Assembly (NCBI GenBank): GCA_023418505.1
Contig: JAEZZR010000001.1
Span: 124,001-188,000 of the forward strand
Reading direction: 5' to 3'
Length of the DNA: 64,000 bases
DNA from: Actinomycetes bacterium
GTDB lineage: Bacteria > Actinomycetota > Actinomycetes > Mycobacteriales > Mycobacteriaceae
The stretch's first letter is position 1. Every line of letters begins with the position of its first letter. Below are positions 26,799 through 35,624 of the stretch, one piece after another. The notes under the pieces are model-generated. The model did not search any database, was not told the origin of the DNA, and was given only the letters and a program-made list of their open reading frames with translations. Made by a program: the position numbers and the translations under genes.

Positions 26799-26812
26799 GT
26801 GGCTGATCAGCG

Positions 26813-28219
26813 TTGATTACCCATCAACAGCGTCTCGTAGCTTCCCTGTGCGCTGGTCTACTCGCCAGCGCCACTCTCGCGGTGCCACCAAGTAGGCTCG
26901 CCGAAGAAACCTCCAGCGAGGCCAGCTCGACCGCCTCCAACGAGACAAGCTCAACCAGCGAGGCCAGCACCACCGCCACAGTAGAAACCACTACGCGTTA
27001 TACCGATGACTGTGCGTTTCACAGCAGTCCACCGCCGCCGGTAACTACCTCTGAGGTCGTCGCCCCAGGTTCTACTACCCCAACGCCACCAGCTGAAATT
27101 TCACCGGCACCCGGTGGCGAAAAGATGGGCGAATGCGGTGTGATCCGCACCGACAGTTTCCAAGTACCTGAATTCGTCAACGCTTCGTCCTGGATTGTCT
27201 TCGATACCCAATCCGGCGACATCATCGCCGCAAAAGATCCACATGGGCGCTACCGCCCTGCTTCCATCGCAAAGGTATTACTCGCGCTGGTGGCACTCGA
27301 TGAGCTTGAGCTAGACGACGTAATTACTGCCGACTACGACGATGCCGCTATGGAAGGATCCCGCGCCGGCATTATCGAAAATGTGGATTACACCGTCCGC
27401 GAATTGCTCCTTGGGCTGATCCTCAACTCTGGCAATGACTGCGCCAATGCCTTAGTTCGTGCACTCGGCGGCCAACAAGAAGCAGTATCTAAAATCAATG
27501 CCAAGGTAGAAGAACTTCAAGCAACATCGACTCACATTGTTAACCCATCTGGGTTGGATGCAGCCGGTCAGATGACCTCCGCGTTCGACATGGCACTGTT
27601 CTATACAGCCGCCTTTGATAATCAGGACTACCGGGAACTAAGTGCCACAGCCCAAGTAGAACTACCTGGCAGCGAAGAGTTCGATTTAGAACCATTCACC
27701 ATGGGCAATGACAACAAGCTGCTCGGCCATCACTTCCCTGGCGCACTCGGCGGGAAGACTGGATTCACCGACGATGCCCGTCACACCTTCGCTGGCATCG
27801 CCGAGCGCCAAGCCACGCGCTTAGGCGTGGTGGTATTAGACGCTCATACCGCCGACGGTTATCGAGCTTGGCAGCAAGCTGGAGCTCTATTAGAAGAGGG
27901 CTTTCGGCAGCTTGGATTAGCCGATCCTACGGCGCTAGCTACCTTGGCACTGCCAGAAACAACCCCGGAATCAAGTTCGGCTACCAGCACCGAAACTTCC
28001 GCTACCCCAATCGAAGCACCTGCTGATTTCGAGCCTGTGGGCAATCTCTTCCACCGAGCCGAACCCGAACGGAACTTGCCATGGCAGTTGCCTACGCCTT
28101 TTGAATCGTCGCCAAGCGAGGAAGATTCAACAGTGCACTTCGGGATCCTCGCACTAATTTTGGCAGTAGTGGGATTCGGCGTGTGGGCTCTGCTGCGCCT
28201 GACAAAGAAGCGGCGCTAA
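26813..28219 (+). CDS. D-alanyl-D-alanine carboxypeptidase, S11 family
   Basis: Trims the terminal D-Ala of peptidoglycan stems outside the membrane. The 468-residue protein has a signal segment (about 8-25), a long Ser/Thr/Glu/Pro linker (to about 110), then the penicillin-binding fold with SIAK (SxxK), SGN (SxN) and KTG in GGKTGFTDDARHTF. A second linker precedes a C-terminal helix (FGILALILAVVGFGVWALL) and basic tail that anchors it. The only in-frame start is TTG at 26813, with AGGTGG about 11 nt upstream. Its stop overlaps that of yihY. Confidence 0.9.
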   Translation: MITHQQRLVASLCAGLLASATLAVPPSRLAEETSSEASSTASNETSSTSEASTTATVETTTRYTDDCAFHSSPPPPVTTSEVVAPGSTTPTPPAEISPAPGGEKMGECGVIRTDSFQVPEFVNASSWIVFDTQSGDIIAAKDPHGRYRPASIAKVLLALVALDELELDDVITADYDDAAMEGSRAGIIENVDYTVRELLLGLILNSGNDCANALVRALGGQQEAVSKINAKVEELQATSTHIVNPSGLDAAGQMTSAFDMALFYTAAFDNQDYRELSATAQVELPGSEEFDLEPFTMGNDNKLLGHHFPGALGGKTGFTDDARHTFAGIAERQATRLGVVVLDAHTADGYRAWQQAGALLEEGFRQLGLADPTALATLALPETTPESSSATSTETSATPIEAPADFEPVGNLFHRAEPERNLPWQLPTPFESSPSEEDSTVHFGILALILAVVGFGVWALLRLTKKRR

Positions 28220-29235
28220 TTCAGCAACCGCGCCAAACGATTCCGATCCGCTGCTTCCGAGCGAATGTTGATAATTGCTGGTGCTGGGGCATCAGGCGTT
28301 TCTTCAGCCAGCGCTTCGCGGGTGGTTGCCGTCCACGCGGTGGCGTACATCGTGATACGCCAGACCAAGTACAGCACCACCATCAGACCGATAATCGGAC
28401 CGAATACCGCACCGGCTGGATTCGATAGCGCGTTAGAGAAGAACCAAGAACCGAGTTGCTTCACAACCTCCATGCCGATCGCGCCGATCACAGCACCCTT
28501 CATGGCGGCCTTCATATTCACCCCACCGCGTGGCAGTGCGGCCAACATCCACACGAACAGCAACCAGTTAGCCAAGAAACCAAGGGCGATGGCCACGATC
28601 GTGACGAAGTAGTTAATGCCCCACAGGCCGTCGAGGTTCAGCTTTGCCAGAACAGTTTCGGTCAGTCCAGAAGAACCGATCGCAGTGATCGCGAAGGTAA
28701 TTGCGATCATGATCAGCAAACCGATCAAACGCAGCAGGTCGCGCAGCTTGCCGCCTACGAAGCTCTCGGCTTTCATTGGCCGGCGCCACAGCGCGGTCAC
28801 GCTCATCCGTAGGTTGCTCATCCAGCTTAAGCCGGACCACAGTGCGGTGAGGAAACCGATAGTGAACACGCCACCGGCTTGATCGATCGCGCCTTGGATC
28901 ACTTGTTCTACGATGTCGCCCATTTGGCCATCGAGGTTGTCGTAGACCACATCGAGCAAATCATCGAGCAGCTCCGGATTGCCGCGCAACACCAGTGCAG
29001 CCGATGCGAAGACGATCATCAGAATCGGGAAGATCGACAGCACCGAGAAATAAGTAACGCCAGCGGCAAAGTGGTTGCCGCCTTCTTGCGAATACCGTTC
29101 CTGCATCCGCATGATGTGGTCGAACCACTCATGCTTCTTGCGGAATTTATCAATGAATCCTTGTTCGTCGTCTGATACTCGCTCGATAGCGTCGCGATCC
29201 AAATTAGCCGGATCTGGTCGTGTGCTCGTTGCCAT
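28216..29235 (-). CDS. yihY: YihY/BrkB-family membrane protein
   Basis: A 339-residue integral membrane protein with about six hydrophobic helices between residues 60 and 300, including GVTYFSVLSIFPILMI and ALWSGLSWMSNLRMSVTALW, the typical YihY signature. The family was once called ribonuclease BN in error; its function is still unsettled, possibly transport. It starts 5 nt after trpS, forming an operon, and its stop codon overlaps the convergent carboxypeptidase stop by 2 nt. Confidence 0.88.
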   Translation of the reverse strand: MATSTRPDPANLDRDAIERVSDDEQGFIDKFRKKHEWFDHIMRMQERYSQEGGNHFAAGVTYFSVLSIFPILMIVFASAALVLRGNPELLDDLLDVVYDNLDGQMGDIVEQVIQGAIDQAGGVFTIGFLTALWSGLSWMSNLRMSVTALWRRPMKAESFVGGKLRDLLRLIGLLIMIAITFAITAIGSSGLTETVLAKLNLDGLWGINYFVTIVAIALGFLANWLLFVWMLAALPRGGVNMKAAMKGAVIGAIGMEVVKQLGSWFFSNALSNPAGAVFGPIIGLMVVLYLVWRITMYATAWTATTREALAEETPDAPAPAIINIRSEAADRNRLARLLN

Positions 29236-29240
29236 GCCGT

Positions 29241-30329
29241 TTACTTTAACGCAGGCAGGAAGCCAACTCGATCATAAACCTTTGCCAATGTCTTGGAGGC
29301 AACCTCACGGGCTTTCTCGGCGCCAACGGCCAAGATGCGCTCTAGCTCGCCGCGGTCTTCCATCAGCTCGTTGTAGCGTGCGCGCAGTGGCGTCGTAAAG
29401 CTCTCTAAAGCCTCAGCGGTATCTACTTTCAGCTGGCCGTAACCGGCACCCGCTGTCTGGTAGTTGGTCACCAAATCATCGACAGAAACGCCGGTCAAAG
29501 CAGACTGAATTACCAGCAGATTCGAGACACCTGGCTTTTCTTGCCGGTCGAATCGGATTTCGCCGTCGTTATCCGTCACCGCAGAGCGAATGCGCTTGGC
29601 CGAAACCTTTGGATCATCCAACAGATTGATAATGCCCTTCGGGTTGCTGCCGGATTTACTCATCTTGGAGGTGGGATCCTGCAGGTCGTAGATCTTCGCC
29701 GCACCTTCCATAATGTGTGGCTCTGGCACCACGAAGGTCTTCTTAAACCGCGAGTTGAACCGCTGCGCCAAGTTGCGGGTGAGCTCCAAGTGCTGGCGCT
29801 GGTCTTCTCCCACCGGTACTAGCTGTGGGCGGTAGAGCAAGATGTCTGCAGCCATCAACATCGGGTAGGCGAAGAGACCAGCAGAGGTGTGATCCGCGCC
29901 TTGCTTTTGAGACTTATCTTTAAACTGCGTCATGCGCGAAGCTTCACCGAAACCAGTCAGGCAAGTAAGCACCCAGCCCAGTTCAGCGTGCTCTGGCACA
30001 TGCGACTGCACAAACAGCACCGACTTTTCCGGATCAATACCCAGCGCAATCAGCTGTGCTGCACCCGAAATCGTGCGCTGGCGCAGTTCCTTCGGATTCT
30101 GATCCACCGTGATCGCGTGTAAATCAGGGATGAAGTAGTAGGCATCGAACTCATCTTGCAAACCAATCCATTGCTGCACCGCACCGAGGTAATTGCCCAG
30201 GTGGTAGGAGTCTGCAGTGGGCTGAATACCAGAGAGCACGCGCTGTTTTTTCTCCATTGCAGGCGCCTGCTGAGTTGGTGTTTTCAGCTCGCTGGTTGGT
30301 TGGTCGCTTACTGATTCGTCAATTGCCAT
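29241..30329 (-). CDS. trpS: Tryptophanyl-tRNA synthetase
   Basis: Class I aminoacyl-tRNA synthetase charging tRNA-Trp. The 362-residue protein has the HIGH-type motif HLGN in PTADSYHLGNYLGA and the KMSKS motif intact in PTSKMSKSGSNPKG. A nonconserved N-terminal 35 residues precedes RVLSGIQPT. The ATG at 30327-30329 has TAGACT 7 nt upstream; an 8-residue longer frame is possible but less supported. Confidence 0.96.
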   Translation of the reverse strand: MAIDESVSDQPTSELKTPTQQAPAMEKKQRVLSGIQPTADSYHLGNYLGAVQQWIGLQDEFDAYYFIPDLHAITVDQNPKELRQRTISGAAQLIALGIDPEKSVLFVQSHVPEHAELGWVLTCLTGFGEASRMTQFKDKSQKQGADHTSAGLFAYPMLMAADILLYRPQLVPVGEDQRQHLELTRNLAQRFNSRFKKTFVVPEPHIMEGAAKIYDLQDPTSKMSKSGSNPKGIINLLDDPKVSAKRIRSAVTDNDGEIRFDRQEKPGVSNLLVIQSALTGVSVDDLVTNYQTAGAGYGQLKVDTAEALESFTTPLRARYNELMEDRGELERILAVGAEKAREVASKTLAKVYDRVGFLPALK

Positions 30330-30336
30330 GCCTAGT

Positions 30337-30342
30337 AGTCTA
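30337..30342 (-). promoter_or_regulatory. -10 element of trpS-yihY
   Basis: TAGACT ends 7 nt before the trpS ATG. Confidence 0.5.
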
Positions 30343-30373
30343 ACGCGCGCCACGCCACGCTTTGCGCCGGCTA

Positions 30374-30805
30374 CTACGCTTGGCTACGTTGCAGCAAATT
30401 ACGCACGGTTAGTACCGCGGCAGCATGACTTTCCGTAGGATACATCGCTTTCACCAACGTAATCGCAGGCCGAATCCCGTGCTCTTGCAACGTGCGTTGC
30501 ACCCGCTGACGTTCACTTGCGGTAAGTTCCACCGGTGCTACCGGACTGCGCCTACGAAGCTTGACGACGATTAACGCCACCGCAATCACAAACAAAATCG
30601 CAATGATCCAGCTAGGCCAGCTATACAACAGCGATAACACGATCAGTGCCACTAAAACGCCACCGAGCACAACGACGGATAAATCGAAAGTATTGCCGTC
30701 GTTAGCTAATTGTTTAGCCAGCATTTCGAATTCAGCGTTTCCGCTGCCAAGATCTGGCTGGGAATTGCCCCGATGAGGCTGCTGCTGATGGTGCCTAGAA
30801 CTCAT
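30374..30805 (-). CDS. Small two-helix membrane protein, unknown function
   Basis: 143 residues. A polar His/Gln-rich N-terminus is followed by two adjacent membrane helices (about 43-80) and a soluble C-terminus: ASERQRVQRTLQEHG, then AITLVKAMYPTESHAAAVLTVRNLL. The tail resembles the helix-turn-helix pattern of L7/L12-like C-domains fused to actinobacterial membrane proteins, which is only suggestive. GAGAGG lies about 8 nt before the ATG. It ends 44 nt before trpS on the same strand. Confidence 0.65.
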   Translation of the reverse strand: MSSRHHQQQPHRGNSQPDLGSGNAEFEMLAKQLANDGNTFDLSVVVLGGVLVALIVLSLLYSWPSWIIAILFVIAVALIVVKLRRRSPVAPVELTASERQRVQRTLQEHGIRPAITLVKAMYPTESHAAAVLTVRNLLQRSQA

Positions 30806-30946
30806 AGTGCTGCCTCTCTTTTTTTTCGGGTACGCAACGTATCTTGCTGCGTAAGTTTCTAGATAGGTTTCGGGGTAGGTTTCTAGGTTATCTCAGCTGC
30901 GCGGTTTTAACTGCACCTTAAAGGCTGGATGGGGCGGTTTTCGTCG

Positions 30947-30952
30947 TAAGCT
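30947..30952 (+). promoter_or_regulatory. -10 element of the amidase gene
   Basis: TAAGCT ends 6 nt before the ATG at 30959. Confidence 0.45.
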
Positions 30953-30958
30953 AGAAGT

Positions 30959-31837
30959 ATGCAGATTCCAGGGAAAACTTCGGTACTGGGGCGTACTGCC
31001 GTTGTTGTCGCTGCCAGCATCGTACTCATCGGTGGATCCGTGGGATGCACGATTGATACCGGCGAGCCATCGGAGACCAACACCTGGAGTGGCCAACCGA
31101 TCCCTGGAGAAACGTTCACGATGTCGCCTAGTCAAACTACTGGCGCTTCCTCGGCTGCGCGGAGCGGAGCAGAAAACGCAGCTGAGCCTCTTGCCGGCAA
31201 GACCATTTACTTAGACCCCGGCCATGCCGCAGTAATCCCGGCGAACGTGCCACAAGTTCCGGATGGGCGCGGAGGCACCAAACCGTGCCAAGTCTCTGGC
31301 GCATCCAGCAACGAGGGGTGGCCAGAGGCAGCCTTCAACTGGGAAATGTATTTGGCGTTGCGCGACAGCTTGGAACACGCCGGCGCCACAGTGCTAGCCA
31401 CTCGCGAGGACAACACTTCCGAGGCACCGTGCATCGACCAGCGCGTGGCAGATGAGAATGCTTCCAACGCAGACGTAGTGGTGAGCTTGCATGCCGACGG
31501 ATCCACTGAAGGCAACCGCGGGTTTCATATCATCGTGGTGTCTGATCCGCTGCCAGAAAATGATGCTGCTGGATCTACCCAATTGGCCGAGCTCATCCGC
31601 GATCAGCTAGTGGACGATGGCTTTGCGACCTCGAATTACCTGGGCAGTAACGGCATTGATTATCGCAGTGACCTTACCGGGCTGAACTTGTCTTCGAAGC
31701 CGAAGGTGCTGATCGAGTTTGGGAATATGCGGGACTCGGTAGATATTGGGCTGCTTCAATCTGCCCAGCAGCGTGAACGTTTTGCAACCGCGATCACAGC
31801 CGGAATCATCGACATGATTGGAGATACACATGGCTGA
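30959..31837 (+). CDS. Exported N-acetylmuramoyl-L-alanine amidase (Amidase_3)
   Basis: Cuts between MurNAc and L-Ala in peptidoglycan. The 292-residue protein has a signal segment (12-29) ending at Cys30, a weak lipobox, so it may be a lipoprotein. After a Ser/Thr linker comes the zinc amidase fold: His89 in YLDPGHA, Glu123 in WPEAAFNWEM, His178 in VVSLHADG and a catalytic Glu in VLIEFGNM. Order and spacing fit mycobacterial Rv3717-type amidases. The next gene starts inside its last codons. Confidence 0.9.
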   Translation: MQIPGKTSVLGRTAVVVAASIVLIGGSVGCTIDTGEPSETNTWSGQPIPGETFTMSPSQTTGASSAARSGAENAAEPLAGKTIYLDPGHAAVIPANVPQVPDGRGGTKPCQVSGASSNEGWPEAAFNWEMYLALRDSLEHAGATVLATREDNTSEAPCIDQRVADENASNADVVVSLHADGSTEGNRGFHIIVVSDPLPENDAAGSTQLAELIRDQLVDDGFATSNYLGSNGIDYRSDLTGLNLSSKPKVLIEFGNMRDSVDIGLLQSAQQRERFATAITAGIIDMIGDTHG

Positions 31838-32633
31838 TAACAGCAACAACGGCAATAACAATGCGAACAATTGGAGTAGTGACGAGACCGCGTGGAGTGC
31901 GGCAGAAACCGAACAATTCCACTCTGATTATGACTATGCGCAGCCGCCTCAGCAGGCACAACAGCCTGCGCACAAGCCTCAGTACCAACACGCTCCGGAA
32001 ACGCAGCAGTATCAGCAGCCATTTCAGCAACCTTATGGCCAGCCCCAATACGGCACTGCAGGGGTAGGAGCTCCTGGCGGTGGTGCTGGCGCCGGTGGCC
32101 GGGGTCAATCGAATACCGGGCTGATCGCGCTGATTATTGGGCTTGCAGCAATCTTGGTGGTGCTCATCGGCGTGATTGCTTATTTCTTCTTCTCTAACTC
32201 TGATGATTCAGCGACTGGCACAGCCAGCTCCAATACATCTGTGGCTACAGAGGAATCCACTCCACCATCAGCGGCCACGATTACTACAACAGAGACCGCT
32301 ACCCCCACTCAAGCTTCGGCTCCAGGCAGTGGTTTAAGGGTAAAGGCAGATTGCGGAACAATTAACTCCGCCTATTGGGTGGGAACAGAATCTGGTACCG
32401 ATACCACCTGTCCTTTTGCGCTCAATGTTGCGAGAGCGATTGGAGAACGCGATGCTGCTACCTCCGGATCGATCCAAGTTACTGCCTACAGTCCAGCGGT
32501 TGCTGCGAACCAGCAAGGTAGAGACCCAAATATTCAGATGGACTGCATCCCACAGCGGGACGCTAACGACGATTCCTACTGGTATTGCTGGGGTGGAAGA
32601 AACGCTGGAGTTTACGTATATAACCATTCGTAG
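31830..32633 (+). CDS. Single-pass membrane protein with Gln-rich N-terminus
   Basis: Unrecognised, 267 residues. Residues 1-95 are Asn/Gln/Pro-rich; one membrane helix lies at about 96-120, followed by a Thr/Ser/Glu linker and a C-terminal outer domain with four Cys (KADCGTIN, TTCPFALN, MDCIPQ, WYCWGG) that could pair in two disulfides. The start ATG at 31830 overlaps the amidase stop by 8 nt and has GGAG 6 nt upstream, so the two are coupled. Layout matches the gene at 22285. Confidence 0.7.
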   Translation: MADNSNNGNNNANNWSSDETAWSAAETEQFHSDYDYAQPPQQAQQPAHKPQYQHAPETQQYQQPFQQPYGQPQYGTAGVGAPGGGAGAGGRGQSNTGLIALIIGLAAILVVLIGVIAYFFFSNSDDSATGTASSNTSVATEESTPPSAATITTTETATPTQASAPGSGLRVKADCGTINSAYWVGTESGTDTTCPFALNVARAIGERDAATSGSIQVTAYSPAVAANQQGRDPNIQMDCIPQRDANDDSYWYCWGGRNAGVYVYNHS

Positions 32634-32654
32634 CTTGGTGGTATACGTATCTAC

Positions 32655-35552
32655 ATGAATGACGTCGCCTTAGCCATCCTGACCACTGCCCTAGTGGTTA
32701 TCGCACCCGGATGGTTAGTTTGCTGGGCTGCCCGAATCCGCCCGCTCGCGGCTGTGGCGGCCGCACCTCCAGTGTCTTTCGGACTTATTGGTTTTACCGC
32801 CTGGTTTGTTGGCGACGTTGGTATTGATTGGTCTTGGCATGCACTAGTAGTCGCCACAGCTATTACTTGTGTGTTGGCGTTGCTCGGGCGCATCGCCGTT
32901 CGTTTTGCCCGGAATGCCTTAAAGCTCAAAAAGCGCAACCAGCACACAGACGAAACACAATCCCCACAATCAGTGCACAATGATGGTGCGCAGAATGCCG
33001 GTCAGCATAGTACACAGGATTCTGCAAACGATTCTTTACCGAGCGATTTCCGTCGTCGTACCGCACTCGCCGTTACTAGTTTGGTGGTTGCTGCAGTTTC
33101 CGCGATCTCGATTGCACGCGGTTGGTTGGCGCTGAATTCCTTGTCCAATGGCGCACACACCATGCGTGAAGCGTGGGATATGCAGTGGCATTACAACTTC
33201 CTGGAATACACCCGTCAAACCGGAATTGCGTCTTCTACGCTGACCGGTGGTTTGTACTCGCAAGAAACTGGCTCTGAGCACTTCTACCCTTCTGGTTGGC
33301 ATGCGGCTGCTTCCCTATTGCCTGGCGGCGAGCACGCACCCGCAGTACTTCAGGCCAATGTGTTTGCCGTGATCGCACCGGCATTAATCCTTCCCGCTGG
33401 TATCGCTTGGCTGACCTGGCACGTCTTTGCTGCAGGATCACGCCTGCCACAGTTGTGGCCGGCCGCACCTTTGGCTGCGGTAGCCGCGCTATGGGCACCA
33501 GAGATTTGGGTAAGCCTGCTGGCGACGTCTTCGATGCCGTACTTGGCCTCAGTCTGTGTAATTCCTGCAGCGTTAGTGCTGTTTTTCAAGCCACGTGTAG
33601 TGCCGATTGCGCTGGCGCTCGTGGGAGTTCTGGCCCTACATCCGGCATCGGCCATGACGCTAGCCATCTTCGCCGTCACCTGGTGGCTAGGTAGCAAACG
33701 ACGCTGGCGGGTACTACCTGGCGTGCTGCTCGGCGGCCTACTGGGCATCGCCCTTTCCTGGCCACTGCTGGAATCCATGCTGGGACAGAGTGAAACGGTG
33801 GCCAGCTTCACCGGCCAGATGGATCTAGAGCGTGGCGAATCTCTGCTGTGGACGCTAACCGGCACATCGCGCTACTTGGAATACCAGTGGTGGTTCTTGA
33901 TCCCAGCTCTCGCAGCACTAGCTGGATTGATTCTGCTGGCCACTAAAGCAGGTGGCTATCAGTGGTGGCCGCTGGTTACTACACTGATTCTTGGGGTGGT
34001 AGCCGAAAGTGCCCAAGTACGTATCGAAGCTATTGGCGACGTGCTGCAGTCTGTGGGCAGTTTCTACTACGACATGTCGTACCGCCTCCAGGCTCCTATT
34101 GGCCTATTACGCCTGGTAGGCATTGGTGTGGCCATTGCAGCGCTGCTGTGGGTGTGCACGAGGGCGTTTGCGCGTCGTCGTCAGGCATCTCGAACTACGG
34201 CGGTGTTTATTTCTATGGTGCTCACCGTCGCGCTGGTGCCCGTGACGTGGTTGGCGCAACCTCTGTTTGCCGATGCTGCAACGCGTAGTGATGGGCGCTT
34301 CCTAATGACGCAAGCCGATCTCGAGGCCGCAAGTTGGCTCGCCACGCAGCCGAAGGCTCACGAGGGCTTGATCCTGAACAATCAGCACGAGGGCTCCGGC
34401 ATGATGTACGCGCTGGAGGGGCTGCCCACGCTCTACCGGCATTACAGTTTCTCGGATGATGACGCCGAGCTCTCCCAGCTCCTGTTCGGCAACATCGATT
34501 TAGCTACCGACGACGCTATCTCGCTGCAAGACCTGGCCGAGCTTTCCTCCGATAAACCGGCAGGTGCCACCGGCGTGAATGCTGCTATTGAAGAGCTGGA
34601 GATTAACTATGTGGTCAGCTCGCCGCCTTCGGTACGGGCGTCGAATCCAGCGAACTTGAGCATGCGTTCGTGGGCGTGGTGGTCGCCGGGGTTAACCCCG
34701 ATTTATTCGCGGGGTGCCACCACAATTTACGCGGTGGATCGGCAATTCACTGAAGCCCAGATTGAGCAGATGTTGGAGGATTCCCCGGAGCCTCCCGGTT
34801 CGCCGAATCCAGTGTGGGCGCCACCGCGGCAGCCGATTCTGCCGGCGAATGAGGATACGTCGCCGTTGATTGGCAGCTCGATTGCGGTTCGCATCGACGA
34901 CGAGAGCCAAGCCAGCCGCACTGTCGTGGAGCACCTGCGTGACAATGGTGCGACCGTGACGGTATTACACGCGGAGGATGGCGCTGCGGATGGCGCCGAG
35001 GATAGCGCCGTGGCAACTTCCTACTCCTTCGACGCTGTCATTGATCTCACCGCCACCGACGAAGAAATCACCGAAGGCATCACCGACACCAGAACTGAAA
35101 AGGACGCCTACGAAGAACAATTCATGCCTTCCGGCGCCGGTTTTGCTGTTGCTGGTTTATACAACGATGCTGCTAGCAATCCTTATACCGGCGTTAGTGC
35201 CGATATTTTGCAGCACAAGAATGTTCCCTTCGAGGTCGTCAATCAGCAGCGCCGCACGTGGCAACTAGCGGCCGGTTTGCGTGATGCGTTGGTCTTCCGC
35301 GGTTTTGAAGGTCGCAGTGACTTCGATCAGTACGGCACGTGGGGGAAAGTTCGCGACGGTTTAGCGCCGACTTACGCTAACGACGTGTTCCGCACTCAGA
35401 ACAACGCAACCACTGGCATTCCAGGATCCCAGGTGTTCCTCGGGTCTCCTTATGTACGCATCAGCACTGGTAGCCAGGTGGACGATCGGGCAGCTGCGAA
35501 CCGACTGGCTCAAGCAATCTCTGAGGGCATTGCCTCGATGCTGCGGCAGTGA
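32655..35552 (+). CDS. DUF6541-type polytopic membrane protein with soluble C-terminal domain
   Basis: 965 residues. About 13-15 membrane helices fill residues 1-540, broken by a charged cytoplasmic loop at about 93-132. The loop after the early helices has EAWDMQWHYNF, reminiscent of the acidic loop in GT-C glycosyltransferases that use polyprenyl-phosphate sugars; this is inference. A large outer region follows. The last 230 residues (34858-35549) form an alpha/beta domain resembling an Amidase_3 fold without its zinc ligands. It lies 21 nt after the membrane protein gene and probably shares the amidase transcript. A cell-envelope role is likely. Confidence 0.75.
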   Translation: MNDVALAILTTALVVIAPGWLVCWAARIRPLAAVAAAPPVSFGLIGFTAWFVGDVGIDWSWHALVVATAITCVLALLGRIAVRFARNALKLKKRNQHTDETQSPQSVHNDGAQNAGQHSTQDSANDSLPSDFRRRTALAVTSLVVAAVSAISIARGWLALNSLSNGAHTMREAWDMQWHYNFLEYTRQTGIASSTLTGGLYSQETGSEHFYPSGWHAAASLLPGGEHAPAVLQANVFAVIAPALILPAGIAWLTWHVFAAGSRLPQLWPAAPLAAVAALWAPEIWVSLLATSSMPYLASVCVIPAALVLFFKPRVVPIALALVGVLALHPASAMTLAIFAVTWWLGSKRRWRVLPGVLLGGLLGIALSWPLLESMLGQSETVASFTGQMDLERGESLLWTLTGTSRYLEYQWWFLIPALAALAGLILLATKAGGYQWWPLVTTLILGVVAESAQVRIEAIGDVLQSVGSFYYDMSYRLQAPIGLLRLVGIGVAIAALLWVCTRAFARRRQASRTTAVFISMVLTVALVPVTWLAQPLFADAATRSDGRFLMTQADLEAASWLATQPKAHEGLILNNQHEGSGMMYALEGLPTLYRHYSFSDDDAELSQLLFGNIDLATDDAISLQDLAELSSDKPAGATGVNAAIEELEINYVVSSPPSVRASNPANLSMRSWAWWSPGLTPIYSRGATTIYAVDRQFTEAQIEQMLEDSPEPPGSPNPVWAPPRQPILPANEDTSPLIGSSIAVRIDDESQASRTVVEHLRDNGATVTVLHAEDGAADGAEDSAVATSYSFDAVIDLTATDEEITEGITDTRTEKDAYEEQFMPSGAGFAVAGLYNDAASNPYTGVSADILQHKNVPFEVVNQQRRTWQLAAGLRDALVFRGFEGRSDFDQYGTWGKVRDGLAPTYANDVFRTQNNATTGIPGSQVFLGSPYVRISTGSQVDDRAAANRLAQAISEGIASMLRQ

Positions 35553-35593
35553 TCAGCCCGAGCAGTGATTAGCCGGGCAGTGATTAGCCCGCC
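35547..35593. repeat. Three tandem 15-16-bp repeats
   Basis: Copies of CAGTGATTAGCCCG (first copy has C for the fifth-last T region, GATCAG) start at 35547, 35563 and 35578. The first includes the stop codon of the DUF6541 gene. Confidence 0.7.
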
Positions 35594-35624
35594 AACAGGC
35601 CAACAGCCCAACACCACGCCACCC

